From: Rhodobacteraceae bacterium UBA2776
GTDB taxonomy: Bacteria > Pseudomonadota > Alphaproteobacteria > Rhodobacterales > Rhodobacteraceae
Assembly (NCBI GenBank): GCA_002352425.1
Contig: DEIK01000094.1
Location: 1-20,297, forward strand
DNA length: 20,297 bases
Direction of reading: 5' to 3'
The notes below the pieces were generated by a model. The model was not told where the DNA came from. It searched no databases and saw only the letters and a list, made by a program, of their open reading frames with translations. A program made the translations under genes and the position numbers. Position 1 is the stretch's first letter. The number at the start of each line of letters is the position of its first letter. Positions 1 through 7,349 of the stretch are shown piece by piece.

Positions 1-1445
1 TCCAGCGCATAGGCAACATTCAGCAGATCGCCCTCTTCCCACGGACGACCAATCAGTTGCAGCCCCAATGGCAAGCCCTGTGCATCCATGCCTGCTGGCA
101 CCGCAATGCCGGGCAACCCAGCAAGGTTCACGGTGACGGTGAAAACGTCGTTCAAGTACATCTGCACTGGGTCTGCATCGGTCATGTCGCCCAGCCCAAA
201 AGCGGCTGACGGTGTGGCCGGTGTCAAGATCGCGTCAACGCCCGCGTTGAACACTTGTTCAAAGTCCTGTTTGATCAGGGTGCGCACCTTGCGGGCGCGA
301 TTGTAGTAGGCGTCGTAGAACCCTGCGGACAGAACATATGTCCCGATCATCACGCGGCGCTGGACCTCATGGCCGAACCCTTCGGCACGGGTTTTTTCGT
401 ACATGTCGTCAATGCCTTCGCCGGCCGCCAATGTGGCGCGGTGGCCGTAGCGCACCCCGTCATAGCGCGCCAGGTTCGAGGAGGCTTCGGCGGGCGCAAT
501 CACGTAATAGGCAGGCAGCGCGTATTTGGTGTGTGGCAGCGTAATATCAACGATTTCAGCGCCGGCGTCTTTGAGCATAGCCGTGCCATCCGCCCAGAGC
601 TTCTCGATCTCGTCAGGCATGCCGTCCATGCGGTATTCCTTTGGAATACCTATCTTTTTACCCTTGATATCGCCTGTTAGCGCGGCCTCAAAATTTGGCA
701 CGGCCAGATCGGCGCTGGTGGAATCCTTGGGGTCATGACCTGACATGGCCTCGAGCATAATCGCCGCATCACGCACGGTTTTGGTCATCGGTCCGGCCTG
801 ATCAAGCGACGACGCAAAGGCCACAACGCCCCAACGCGAGCAGCGCCCATAAGTCGGCTTAACCCCCGTGATGCCGACAAAAGCGGCGGGTTGACGGATG
901 GATCCACCTGTATCAGTGCCGGTTGCGCCAAGGCACAAATCAGCGGCCACAGCCGCAGCGGAGCCACCGGATGAGCCACCCGGTGTCAGTTCAGCCGTGT
1001 CGTTGCCACGGCGCCACGGGTTCACCACATTGCCGTAGGTCGAGGTTTCATTGGTCGAGCCCATAGCGAACTCATCCATGTTCAATTTACCCAACATGAT
1101 GGCACCACTGTCCCAAAGCTGTTGGGTGATTGTGCTTTCATACTCCGGCTTGAACCCGTCCAAAATAGCGGAACCCGCTTGGGACAAAACGCCCTTGGTA
1201 CAGAACAGATCTTTGATGCCCAGCGGGATGCCGCACATGGCGGGTGCGTCGCCTTTTTTGATCCGTGCATCAGCCGCCTTGGCCTGTTCACGGGATATTT
1301 CAGGTGTGTTGTGAACGAAAGCATTCAGCGCCTTTGCGCCCTCGATTTCGGACAGGCAGCTTTCGGTCAACTCGACCGCGGTGATGTCGCCTGCTTTCAG
1401 ACGGTCACGGGCCTCACTGATGGTAAGGGTGTTCAGGTTTGTCAT
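1..1445 (-). CDS. gatA: Asp-tRNA(Asn)/Glu-tRNA(Gln) amidotransferase subunit A (partial, 3' end cut by window)
   Basis: This is the amidase subunit of GatCAB. It releases ammonia from glutamine, and GatB uses the ammonia to convert mischarged Glu-tRNA(Gln) or Asp-tRNA(Asn) into the correct amide form. I read the minus strand from the ATG at 1445-1443 and spot-checked the frame, which stays open to base 1, giving 481 codons. The amidase-signature Ser-Ser-Lys triad is visible: the lysine lies in GIPLGIKDLF (around 1220-1200) and the serines in the glycine/serine-rich TPGGSSGGSAAA stretch (around 995-960) and in DTGGSIRQPA. The family is usually about 490-495 residues, so only about a dozen C-terminal residues should lie outside the window. 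It starts 5 bases after the gatC stop, so the two are surely co-transcribed. gatB is not in the window. Confidence 0.96.
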   Translation of the reverse strand, partial: MTNLNTLTISEARDRLKAGDITAVELTESCLSEIEGAKALNAFVHNTPEISREQAKAADARIKKGDAPAMCGIPLGIKDLFCTKGVLSQAGSAILDGFKPEYESTITQQLWDSGAIMLGKLNMDEFAMGSTNETSTYGNVVNPWRRGNDTAELTPGGSSGGSAAAVAADLCLGATGTDTGGSIRQPAAFVGITGVKPTYGRCSRWGVVAFASSLDQAGPMTKTVRDAAIMLEAMSGHDPKDSTSADLAVPNFEAALTGDIKGKKIGIPKEYRMDGMPDEIEKLWADGTAMLKDAGAEIVDITLPHTKYALPAYYVIAPAEASSNLARYDGVRYGHRATLAAGEGIDDMYEKTRAEGFGHEVQRRVMIGTYVLSAGFYDAYYNRARKVRTLIKQDFEQVFNAGVDAILTPATPSAAFGLGDMTDADPVQMYLNDVFTVTVNLAGLPGIAVPAGMDAQGLPLGLQLIGRPWEEGDLLNVAYAL

Positions 1446-1450
1446 ATCGG

Positions 1451-1738
1451 CTACTCCACCACTTTGGGCACGGCAAAGAAACCCTCGCGGGCATCTGGTG
1501 CGTTGGCGAGAATTTTTTCTTGCTGGGAGCCGTCCGTCACCACGTCATCGCGGCGTTTTAGGCGGGCTGGCGTGACGGAGGTCATTGGTTCAACACCCTC
1601 AACATCGACCTCGTTCAACTGCTCGATAAAGCCAAGGATGGCGTTGAATTCTTCGGCCAGCGCCGGTAGCGCCTCGTCTGCGACCCTGATACGGGCCAAA
1701 TGCGCCACACGGGCGGCGGTTTCCTTGTCGATCGACAT
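1451..1738 (-). CDS. gatC: Asp-tRNA(Asn)/Glu-tRNA(Gln) amidotransferase subunit C
   Basis: A 95-residue protein matching GatC, the small subunit that wraps around the GatA-GatB interface and stabilises the complex. The N-terminus MSIDKETAARVAHLARI and the later EGVEPMTSVTP segment are typical of the family, and the C-terminus (FFAVPKVVE) is the usual conserved tail. An upstream in-frame start would add 20 residues that look non-coding. The ATG at 1738 is preferred because a GGAG Shine-Dalgarno sequence lies about 8 bases before it and the length then fits the family. It is the first gene of the gatC-gatA pair. Confidence 0.95.
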   Translation of the reverse strand: MSIDKETAARVAHLARIRVADEALPALAEEFNAILGFIEQLNEVDVEGVEPMTSVTPARLKRRDDVVTDGSQQEKILANAPDAREGFFAVPKVVE

Positions 1739-1840
1739 CACGGTGCTCCGGTTTATCTGTTTGTAAATTGCTTTAGCGGGCTGCGGGGCGGGTCGCAAGG
1801 CTGTGGTTCAGTTTGACGCTGGTTTTGTTGGAGGTCTTGG

Positions 1841-1875
1841 AGCCTCCGGCGGGGATATTTGTCGGAACAATGATG
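1841..1875. repeat. Dispersed Rhodobacterales-type intergenic repeat, copy 1
   Basis: This 35-base stretch begins agcctccggcgggg, continues with gatattt and ends gaacaatgatg. It matches a 34-base segment at 16047-16080 with only a few substitutions and one gap. Both copies are intergenic and close to the stop codons of minus-strand genes (here tadA). Similar GCCTCCGGCGGG...ATATTT elements are, from memory, widespread between genes in Rhodobacteraceae; their role is not known to me. GGAGG (1830-1834) just before this copy can pair with CCTCC inside it, so it may add to transcript-end structure. Confidence 0.6.
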
Positions 1876-1886
1876 GGGGCGGCCGA

Positions 1887-2342
1887 TTACTTTCGCAATG
1901 ACGCGAAGAAATTCGTGAGGAGTTGTTGGGAGTCGGCCTCGCGGATGCCGTCGTAGATTTCAGGCACATGGTGGGCTTGGGGGTGGGTAAAGATACGCGG
2001 GCCTTGGTTTAAGCCACCGGATTTTGGGTCGGAGGCAGCATAGTAAAGCCGTTTGATGCGGGCGGCCGAGATTGCCATAGCGCACATTGGGCAGGGTTCT
2101 AGCGTGACGTAGAGATCGTGATCCGTGAGGCGTTCGGAGCCGACGATGGCACAGGCCGCGCGAATGGCAAGGAGTTCAGCATGGGCCGTTGGATCCTTGA
2201 GTTCGCGGGTGCGGTTTCCTGCCCTCGCGATGATGTCACCGTTTGGGGCGATGATCACTGCACCACAGGGGACTTCGCCACGGGCGGCGGCGGCGCGGGC
2301 CTCCTCCAAGGCAATGCCCATATGGCTGATGAATTGGCTCAT
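1887..2342 (-). CDS. tadA: tRNA(adenine34) deaminase TadA
   Basis: A cytidine-deaminase-fold enzyme that converts A34 to inosine in tRNA-Arg(ACG), an essential wobble modification. With the start at 2342 it is 151 residues. The zinc site is complete: His54 and the proton-shuttle Glu56 in the AHAE motif, and Cys84 and Cys87 in the EPCPMCAMA motif. Downstream segments such as YYAASDPKSGG fit TadA rather than guanine or cytidine deaminases. An ATG at 2390 would add 16 residues, but it would leave only 27 bases to the divergent rluB. No good ribosome site marks either start, and homologues as I recall them begin near the shorter one. Nothing else is co-directional and close, so it may be a single-gene transcript ending near the repeat at 1841-1875. 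Confidence 0.93.
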   Translation of the reverse strand: MSQFISHMGIALEEARAAAARGEVPCGAVIIAPNGDIIARAGNRTRELKDPTAHAELLAIRAACAIVGSERLTDHDLYVTLEPCPMCAMAISAARIKRLYYAASDPKSGGLNQGPRIFTHPQAHHVPEIYDGIREADSQQLLTNFFASLRK

Positions 2343-2417
2343 GGGGCTAGGTTTGCCTGTTGGAGCGGGTTTTGCCAAGTCGCTTTTCATTTAGGCAAAC
2401 AAGGGTTAGAGCGAGGC

Positions 2418-3212
2418 ATGGAAAATCATACACCCAAAGCCCCCCCGAAAACCGGCGAGCGTATCGCTAAAGTTATGGCCCGTGCAGGTCTTGCATCCCG
2501 ACGCGAGGCTGAACGGATGATTGCGGCTGGCCGCGTCACCGTGAATGGCGTGCTGATTGACAGCCCGGCCCTGAACGTCACCCCACGCGACAAGATCGTT
2601 GTGGATGGGGCGGATGTAGGCGAGCCGGATATGGCGCGGCTGTGGCTGTATCATAAGCCCATCGGGTTAGTGACCACCGAACGTGACGAAAAGGGCCGCG
2701 ACACAGTCTTTGCGAACCTGCCAAAGGATTTGCCACGGGTGATGAGTGTCGGGCGCTTGGACATCAATTCCGAAGGCCTGTTGTTAATGACCAATGACGG
2801 CGGTGTGAAACGCAAGCTGGAACTGCCCTCAACCGGATGGACGCGCAAATACCGTGTGCGGGTGAATGGGCGCCCTAACGATAAGGCGCTGGAGCCGTTG
2901 CGACAGGGGGTGACGGTTGATGGTGAACGTTTTCAAGCCTTTGACGTGGTGCTTGACCGTCAACAGGGTGCCAATGCGTGGCTGACCATTTCGCTGCGTG
3001 AAGGCAAAAACCGCGAAATTCGGCGTGCAATGGAAGAGGTTGGCCTAAAGGTGAACCGTTTGATTCGCATCAGTTACGGCCCGTTCCGGTTGGGTGAATT
3101 AAAAGCGGGTGCCGTTGAGGAAATCAAACAACGCGTGCTGCGCGATCAGTTAGGCATGGCGGCTGCACCAAGCCAAAAACCCAAGGTAAAACCCACACGG
3201 CGCCGCAAATAA
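2418..3212 (+). CDS. rluB: 23S rRNA pseudouridine synthase, RluB/RsuA family
   Basis: A 264-residue member of the RsuA/RluB/E/F family, which makes pseudouridine in 23S rRNA (RluB acts near position 2605 in E. coli). An S4 RNA-binding domain covers about residues 13-62 (GLASRREAERMIAAGRVTVNG). The catalytic domain follows, with the signature VGRLDINSEGLLLMTNDG, where Asp115 should be the nucleophile, and the REGKNREIRRAMEEVGLKV motif near residues 195-213. The C-terminal 15 residues are lysine/arginine rich and probably contact rRNA. The ATG at 2418 follows an AGCGAGG-type ribosome site; longer upstream starts run into the tadA leader. RluB is the most likely member, but paralogue identity inside the family is not certain from sequence alone. 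Confidence 0.9.
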   Translation: MENHTPKAPPKTGERIAKVMARAGLASRREAERMIAAGRVTVNGVLIDSPALNVTPRDKIVVDGADVGEPDMARLWLYHKPIGLVTTERDEKGRDTVFANLPKDLPRVMSVGRLDINSEGLLLMTNDGGVKRKLELPSTGWTRKYRVRVNGRPNDKALEPLRQGVTVDGERFQAFDVVLDRQQGANAWLTISLREGKNREIRRAMEEVGLKVNRLIRISYGPFRLGELKAGAVEEIKQRVLRDQLGMAAAPSQKPKVKPTRRRK

Positions 3213-3281
3213 GACAGTTTTCAAAACGCGCGCCAACACGTATGTAATAATTATCTAATTTTGTAACCAAGGGCGTGCGAC

Positions 3282-4100
3282 ATGACTGATCTGCTAACAA
3301 TTGAGAACGCCGGCAACCTGTTGGTGTTGATTTTCCTTCAGGCCGTGCTGGGCTTTGACAACCTGCTATATATAAGCATCGAGAGCAAACGCGCCCCTGC
3401 TGCGCAACAAAAAGCCGTGCGGTTTTGGGGCATAATCATCGCCGTTGTCCTGCGGGTTGTGCTGCTTTTTGTGATGATCAAACTGATCGCCGCAATGTCG
3501 ACACCGTTCTACATCTTCAACTCTCCGGGTATCATTGAGGGCGGCATCAACTTTGCCACCACGGTGTTTATCGTTGGCGGTGTGTTCATTATGTATACCG
3601 CGTTCAAGGAAATCTCGCACATGTTGTCGGTCGAACATCTGGATGCCGATGTCAGTCACAAAAAAGGCAAATCGGCTACTCAAGTGGTCATGCTGATCGT
3701 GGTTATGAACTTGATTTTCAGCTTTGATTCTGTGCTTTCGGCGCTTGCCATCACCGATGTGTTTCCGATCCTTGCCACGGCCATTTTGCTTTCGGGTGTT
3801 GCCATGTTGGTCTTGGCCGACGGGGTCACAGCATTCTTGGAAAGGAACCGGATGTATGAGGTGTTGGGCCTGTTCATCCTGTTGATCGTTGGTGTGGTTT
3901 TGTTGGGCGAGGCTGGCCCTGCGGCGGCGCATGCGATGCATGACGACAGCCTACAGATCAAGGTCTTTGGACATGCGTTACTGCCAATGTCGAAAACCAC
4001 CTTCTATTTCTCGATTGTGGTGCTGGTGCTGGTCGAAATGATCCAATCTGGCTATGCCCGCAAACTGGATGCCGAGCGTAAAGCCGACTACAAAGATTAG
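3282..4100 (+). CDS. TerC-family integral membrane protein (putative metal exporter)
   Basis: A 272-residue polytopic membrane protein of the TerC family, which includes Mn(II) exporters such as E. coli Alx and proteins of tellurite resistance loci. About seven hydrophobic segments are visible. The two conserved acidic motifs expected to bind metal are present: Asp26-Asn27 in the first helix (GFDNLLYISI) and Asp149-Ser150 in FSFDSVLSALAIT. A further acidic residue follows in LADGVTAFLERN. The ATG at 3282 is the natural start. The next genes are in the same orientation: the small membrane ORF begins 67 bases after the stop, so TerC may share a transcript with, or simply neighbour, the XpaC/TelA operon. 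The leader of under 70 bases is too short for the manganese yybP-ykoY riboswitch known upstream of some homologues. Confidence 0.9.
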   Translation: MTDLLTIENAGNLLVLIFLQAVLGFDNLLYISIESKRAPAAQQKAVRFWGIIIAVVLRVVLLFVMIKLIAAMSTPFYIFNSPGIIEGGINFATTVFIVGGVFIMYTAFKEISHMLSVEHLDADVSHKKGKSATQVVMLIVVMNLIFSFDSVLSALAITDVFPILATAILLSGVAMLVLADGVTAFLERNRMYEVLGLFILLIVGVVLLGEAGPAAAHAMHDDSLQIKVFGHALLPMSKTTFYFSIVVLVLVEMIQSGYARKLDAERKADYKD

Positions 4101-4167
4101 CGACGTTTGGTCAGGCTGGTATGGGCGGCTGATCTCGCCTATATATTAGGAGACTCTAGGGGGAAAT

Positions 4168-4251
4168 ATGTCTGCAACCGGACTTCAAAAACTTGCGTTC
4201 ACATTACTGATCGCATTGATCTTTTACGTTTCTTTGTTTGGGGGCGTGTGA
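4168..4251 (+). CDS. Small single-pass membrane peptide (27 aa) leading the XpaC/TelA operon
   Basis: A short reading frame encodes 27 residues: a polar start (MSATGLQK) followed by one unbroken hydrophobic helix, LAFTLLIALIFYVSLF, ending GGV. The evidence that it is real is translational. A very strong AGGGGG ribosome site (4158-4163) lies 4 bases before its ATG, and its TGA shares one base with the ATG of the next gene (TGATG at 4249-4253). The downstream xpaC-like gene has no ribosome site of its own, so it would depend on coupling to this ORF. I do not recognise a named family. It may be a membrane partner or regulator of the XpaC-like protein, or a leader peptide whose translation sets the level of the operon. 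Automated callers usually drop ORFs this short. Confidence 0.7.
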   Translation: MSATGLQKLAFTLLIALIFYVSLFGGV

Positions 4252-5126
4252 TGGCCAAGCGTTTTGGTGGTAAATTCAGCCCCGATGGCAGCATTGATCG
4301 CGATGCAAAGCCGAGCGAGATTTCGGCAGATATCAGTGCGGGATGGCGGGCGAACCTGCTATTTTTTGCCCCCCTGCCCCTGTTGTTTCGCGCATTTTTC
4401 AAAAATCCCGAAGGTATGGCGACCAGCCTGTTGGCGTTCGGCGTGCTGATGCTGGCGGCATGGTTAACCCGCGACGGAGTTGTCGCCCAAAACGAATACA
4501 ACGCACGGCGCGTGGCGCGACGCCCGGCAATTCCGCGCAAAATATTCGGGTCGGCCCTGACAGGGATCGGTCTGTTCATCGCGGGCTACGTCAGTGGTGG
4601 ACCGTTTGCGGCGTTGATTTTCGGCGGACTTGGCGTGGTGTTGCACGGTTTTGCCTTTGGGATTGATCCAATGCGCGACAAGGGCATGGAAGGGATTGAT
4701 CCGTTCCAGACCGAGCGCGTGGCGCGGGTGGTCGTAAAGGCCGAAGAACATCTGTCCCAAATGAGCGACGCGATTTTGCGTGCAGGGGACCGCCAAATCG
4801 AGGACCGCGTGGCCAAGTTTCAGGGCACTGTGCGCAAAATGCTTCGCACGGTAGAAGAAGACCCGCGCGACCTAACAGCCGCGCGCAAATACCTTAGCGT
4901 CTATTTGCTGGGGGCGCGGGATGCATCGGTGAAATTTGCCGATCTTTATGCCCGCACCAAGGATGAAAAGACGCGCGCTGATTTTGTGGCCTTGTTGAGT
5001 GACCTTGAGGACAACTTTGCCGCCCGCACCGAAAAACTGCTGCTGGATGACCGCAGTGATTTGGATGTCGAAATTGAAGTGCTGCGCGACCGATTGAAAC
5101 GCGACGGAATACAAACTGGCCGATAG
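4251..5126 (+). CDS. XpaC-like membrane protein (5-bromo-4-chloroindolyl phosphate hydrolysis family)
   Basis: A 291-residue protein resembling the XpaC family. The name comes from a Bacillus phenotype in which cells hydrolyse BCIP; no enzymatic mechanism is established. Residues 1-30 are polar. Four hydrophobic segments follow in two hairpins (roughly 33-47, 55-72, 97-115 and 118-136), joined by a basic loop (NARRVARRPAIPRK). The remaining C-terminal half is a charged helical cytoplasmic domain beginning near GIDPMRDKGMEG and rich in heptad-like E/R/K patterns. Starting at 4251 gives one-base overlap with the 27-aa ORF and the usual family length; a start at 4107 would add 48 residues that look like read-through of the leader. 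In Bacillus subtilis xpaC is adjacent to the telA-like yaaN, the same order as here. Confidence 0.82.
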   Translation: MAKRFGGKFSPDGSIDRDAKPSEISADISAGWRANLLFFAPLPLLFRAFFKNPEGMATSLLAFGVLMLAAWLTRDGVVAQNEYNARRVARRPAIPRKIFGSALTGIGLFIAGYVSGGPFAALIFGGLGVVLHGFAFGIDPMRDKGMEGIDPFQTERVARVVVKAEEHLSQMSDAILRAGDRQIEDRVAKFQGTVRKMLRTVEEDPRDLTAARKYLSVYLLGARDASVKFADLYARTKDEKTRADFVALLSDLEDNFAARTEKLLLDDRSDLDVEIEVLRDRLKRDGIQTGR

Positions 5127-5157
5127 GGCCACAAAACCAGTTCAGGAGTATGTACCA

Positions 5158-6351
5158 ATGTCCGAGACAACCCGCCTAGAGGCCGAGAAAACGCTGAAAT
5201 CCATTGAGGAGATCACAGCCGTGGTCCTGCCCGAACCTTCGACCGAGATCGTGCCACTGAAAGGCGCGCCAAAGCCGATTGCCGAGGGTATCAAGCAACG
5301 CATGGCCGAAATCGACATGGGGGACACCAATTCGATCATTGCTTTTGGCTCGTCCGCCCAAGAAGAGCTGCGTGAGATTTCGCAAGCCATGTTGGTGGAT
5401 GTGCGCAACAAGGACGTCGGCCCTGCGGGTGATTCATTGCGTAATATGGTCACAACCATTCGCGGGTTTTCGGTTTCTGAACTGGATGTGCGGCGCAAGC
5501 GGTCCTGGTGGGAAAAGCTGCTGGGACGCACAGCCCCGTTTGCCAAATTCCTGTCGCGGTTTGAAAAGGTTCAGGGCCAGTTGGATATGGTTACGGATAA
5601 CCTGTTGGGCCATGAGCACAAGCTGCTAAAAGACATCAAATCGTTGGACAACTTGTACGAAAAGACGCTTAGCTTTTATGACGAACTGGCGCTTTACATC
5701 GCGGCTGGCGAAGAAAAGCTAAAGGTGTTGGATACCAAAACCATCCCCGCCAAAGAGGCCAAGGTCGAAAAGGCCGCCAAGGACAAACAAGTCATGCAAG
5801 CCCAAGAACTGCGCGATCTGCGCTCGGCGCGCGACGATCTGGAACGTCGTGTGCATGATTTGAAACTGACACGCCAAGTGACGATGCAATCCTTGCCGTC
5901 GATCCGCTTGGTTCAGGAAAACGACAAATCACTGGTTGGCAAAATCAACTCGACCTTGGTGAACACGGTGCCATTGTGGGAAACCCAACTGGCGCAGGCT
6001 GTGACCATTCAGCGCTCGGCCGAGGCCGCGGGCGCGGTGCGTGAAGCCAATGATCTGACCAACGAATTGCTGACCGCCAATGCCAAGAACTTGCGCGTCG
6101 CCAACAAGGCCGTCCGCGAAGAAATGGAGCGCGGTGTGTTTGACATTGAGGCTGTGAAAACCGCCAATGCCGAGTTGATCGCCACCATTGAAGACAGCTT
6201 GCGCATCGCGGATGAGGGCAAGGCCAATCGCGCCGCTGCCGAGATCGAGTTGACGCAAATGGAAGCCGAGTTGAAAACCACGCTTGCATCCGCCAAGGCG
6301 CGCGGCGACAAGGTGGGTGACACCGCCGGTGGCGCGCTGACGGGAAAATAA
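5158..6351 (+). CDS. TelA/KlaA-family toxic anion resistance protein
   Basis: A 397-residue protein of the TelA family, named from plasmid tellurite resistance (klaA/telA) and also found in chromosomal stress operons (YaaN and YceH in Bacillus). The sequence is almost entirely charged and helical with no membrane segment, so it is probably cytosolic and bound to membrane partners. Family-like features are the RGFSVSELDVRRKRSWWEKLLGR region (about residues 102-124), the long helical core with QLDMVTDNLLGHEHKLLKDI, and the PSIRLVQEND motif near residues 247-256. A likely coiled coil covers about 205-245. A CAGGAG ribosome site precedes the ATG. It lies 31 bases after the xpaC-like gene and 20 before the lipoprotein gene. 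The biochemical activity of TelA proteins is unknown to me; tellurite is probably a proxy stressor. Confidence 0.88.
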   Translation: MSETTRLEAEKTLKSIEEITAVVLPEPSTEIVPLKGAPKPIAEGIKQRMAEIDMGDTNSIIAFGSSAQEELREISQAMLVDVRNKDVGPAGDSLRNMVTTIRGFSVSELDVRRKRSWWEKLLGRTAPFAKFLSRFEKVQGQLDMVTDNLLGHEHKLLKDIKSLDNLYEKTLSFYDELALYIAAGEEKLKVLDTKTIPAKEAKVEKAAKDKQVMQAQELRDLRSARDDLERRVHDLKLTRQVTMQSLPSIRLVQENDKSLVGKINSTLVNTVPLWETQLAQAVTIQRSAEAAGAVREANDLTNELLTANAKNLRVANKAVREEMERGVFDIEAVKTANAELIATIEDSLRIADEGKANRAAAEIELTQMEAELKTTLASAKARGDKVGDTAGGALTGK

Positions 6352-6371
6352 CGACTGGGTTAACAAAAAGC

Positions 6372-7325
6372 ATGGCGATACTGCACAGATTGTTTGTGGC
6401 GTTCTCACTGGCCAGCCTGATTGGGCTGGCCGGTTGCGACGTGCCAACGCCTGTAACGCCACCTGCGGCCCCCACGCCACGCCCAGCCAAACCAGCACCA
6501 CTTGTAACCCCGCAAAGTGAAGCCAGCCGCGCCATGTCGACACATTTGGCGCGTGTTCAGGCCGATCTCTTGGTGCTTGGTCTATTGCGTGATGACGGTG
6601 GTGGGCCTGATGTGCCGTTCACCGAACGCAATCTGGTGAACAACTTCATTCGCGTTGCTTTGTTTGACGAGTACGTCAACACGGGCGACGAAATTATCGC
6701 TAAGGTCACTGAAAGCAAACTGCGCCGTTGGGAAAAACCTATTCGGATGATGGTCGAGTTCGGCCCCTCGGTACCATTGGCGCAGCGCGACAAAGATCGT
6801 GCCCAGATTGGCCGCTATATCAAACGCCTGTCACGCTTGACTGGCGTGCCGATCCGGCTGAGCAATGTGAACCCAAACTACAATGTTTTGATCCTCAATG
6901 AGGATGAGCGCCAAACGGCAGGGCCGCGATTGCAGGAAATTGTGCCCGGTATTGGCACCGCCTCATTGCGATTGGTGACGGATATGTCGCGCTCGACCCT
7001 GTGTTTGCTGCTGGCCGATACAAACGGCGAAAAAGATGCAACCTACGCCAAAGCGGTGGCCGTAATCCGTGGCGAGCATAACGATCTGCTGCGGTTGGCT
7101 TGCATCCACGAAGAACTGGCCCAGGGCATGGGGTTGGCCAATGACAGCCCCTCGGCCCGCCCCTCGATATTCAACGATGACGAGGAGTTTGCGCTCCTCA
7201 CCCGCCACGACGAACTGTTGTTGCAAATCCTTTATGATCCACGCTTGCAGCCCGGCATGACCCAGCAGCAAGCCCGGCCGATCATCGAGACAATTGCAGC
7301 CGAACTTTTAGGGGGTTCCTCATGA
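6372..7325 (+). CDS. DUF2927 lipoprotein with degenerate zincin-like HEExxQ motif
   Basis: A 317-residue protein with a signal peptide and lipobox (IGLAGC, lipidated Cys22), so it should be anchored to a membrane facing the periplasm. Residues 23-47 form a proline-rich tether. The rest fits DUF2927 as I recall it. The C-terminal block CIHEELAQGMGLANDSP (about 244-260) followed by SIFNDDEEFALLTRHDE is strongly conserved-looking. His246-Glu247 resemble the start of a zinc peptidase HExxH motif, but the second histidine position is glutamine (HEELAQ), so classical metallopeptidase activity is unproven. It begins 20 bases after the TelA gene and is the only member of the operon clearly exported. 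It could sense or remodel the cell wall or outer membrane for the complex. No convincing ribosome site precedes the ATG. Confidence 0.8.
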   Translation: MAILHRLFVAFSLASLIGLAGCDVPTPVTPPAAPTPRPAKPAPLVTPQSEASRAMSTHLARVQADLLVLGLLRDDGGGPDVPFTERNLVNNFIRVALFDEYVNTGDEIIAKVTESKLRRWEKPIRMMVEFGPSVPLAQRDKDRAQIGRYIKRLSRLTGVPIRLSNVNPNYNVLILNEDERQTAGPRLQEIVPGIGTASLRLVTDMSRSTLCLLLADTNGEKDATYAKAVAVIRGEHNDLLRLACIHEELAQGMGLANDSPSARPSIFNDDEEFALLTRHDELLLQILYDPRLQPGMTQQQARPIIETIAAELLGGSS

Positions 7326-7349
7326 CCCCATGCTTGAAGGGAACATAAA

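Noticed and set aside
2118..2417. A 100-residue N-terminal extension of RluB
   Set aside because: It runs antisense through tadA and has shadow-like composition; the family starts at the S4 domain.
3213..3281. Manganese riboswitch (yybP-ykoY) upstream of terC
   Set aside because: The gap is only 69 bases and lacks the conserved loop sequences; it has just A/T-rich promoter-like bases and a short GTTTTCAAAAC dyad.
3366..4000. Long minus-strand open frames opposite terC
   Set aside because: Histidine/glutamine/arginine-rich composition is the mirror image of a hydrophobic membrane gene, with no ribosome site or family resemblance.
4107..4250. A 48-residue N-terminal extension of the XpaC-like protein
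   Set aside because: It has no ribosome site, looks unlike the family, and overlaps the better-supported 27-aa ORF in another frame.
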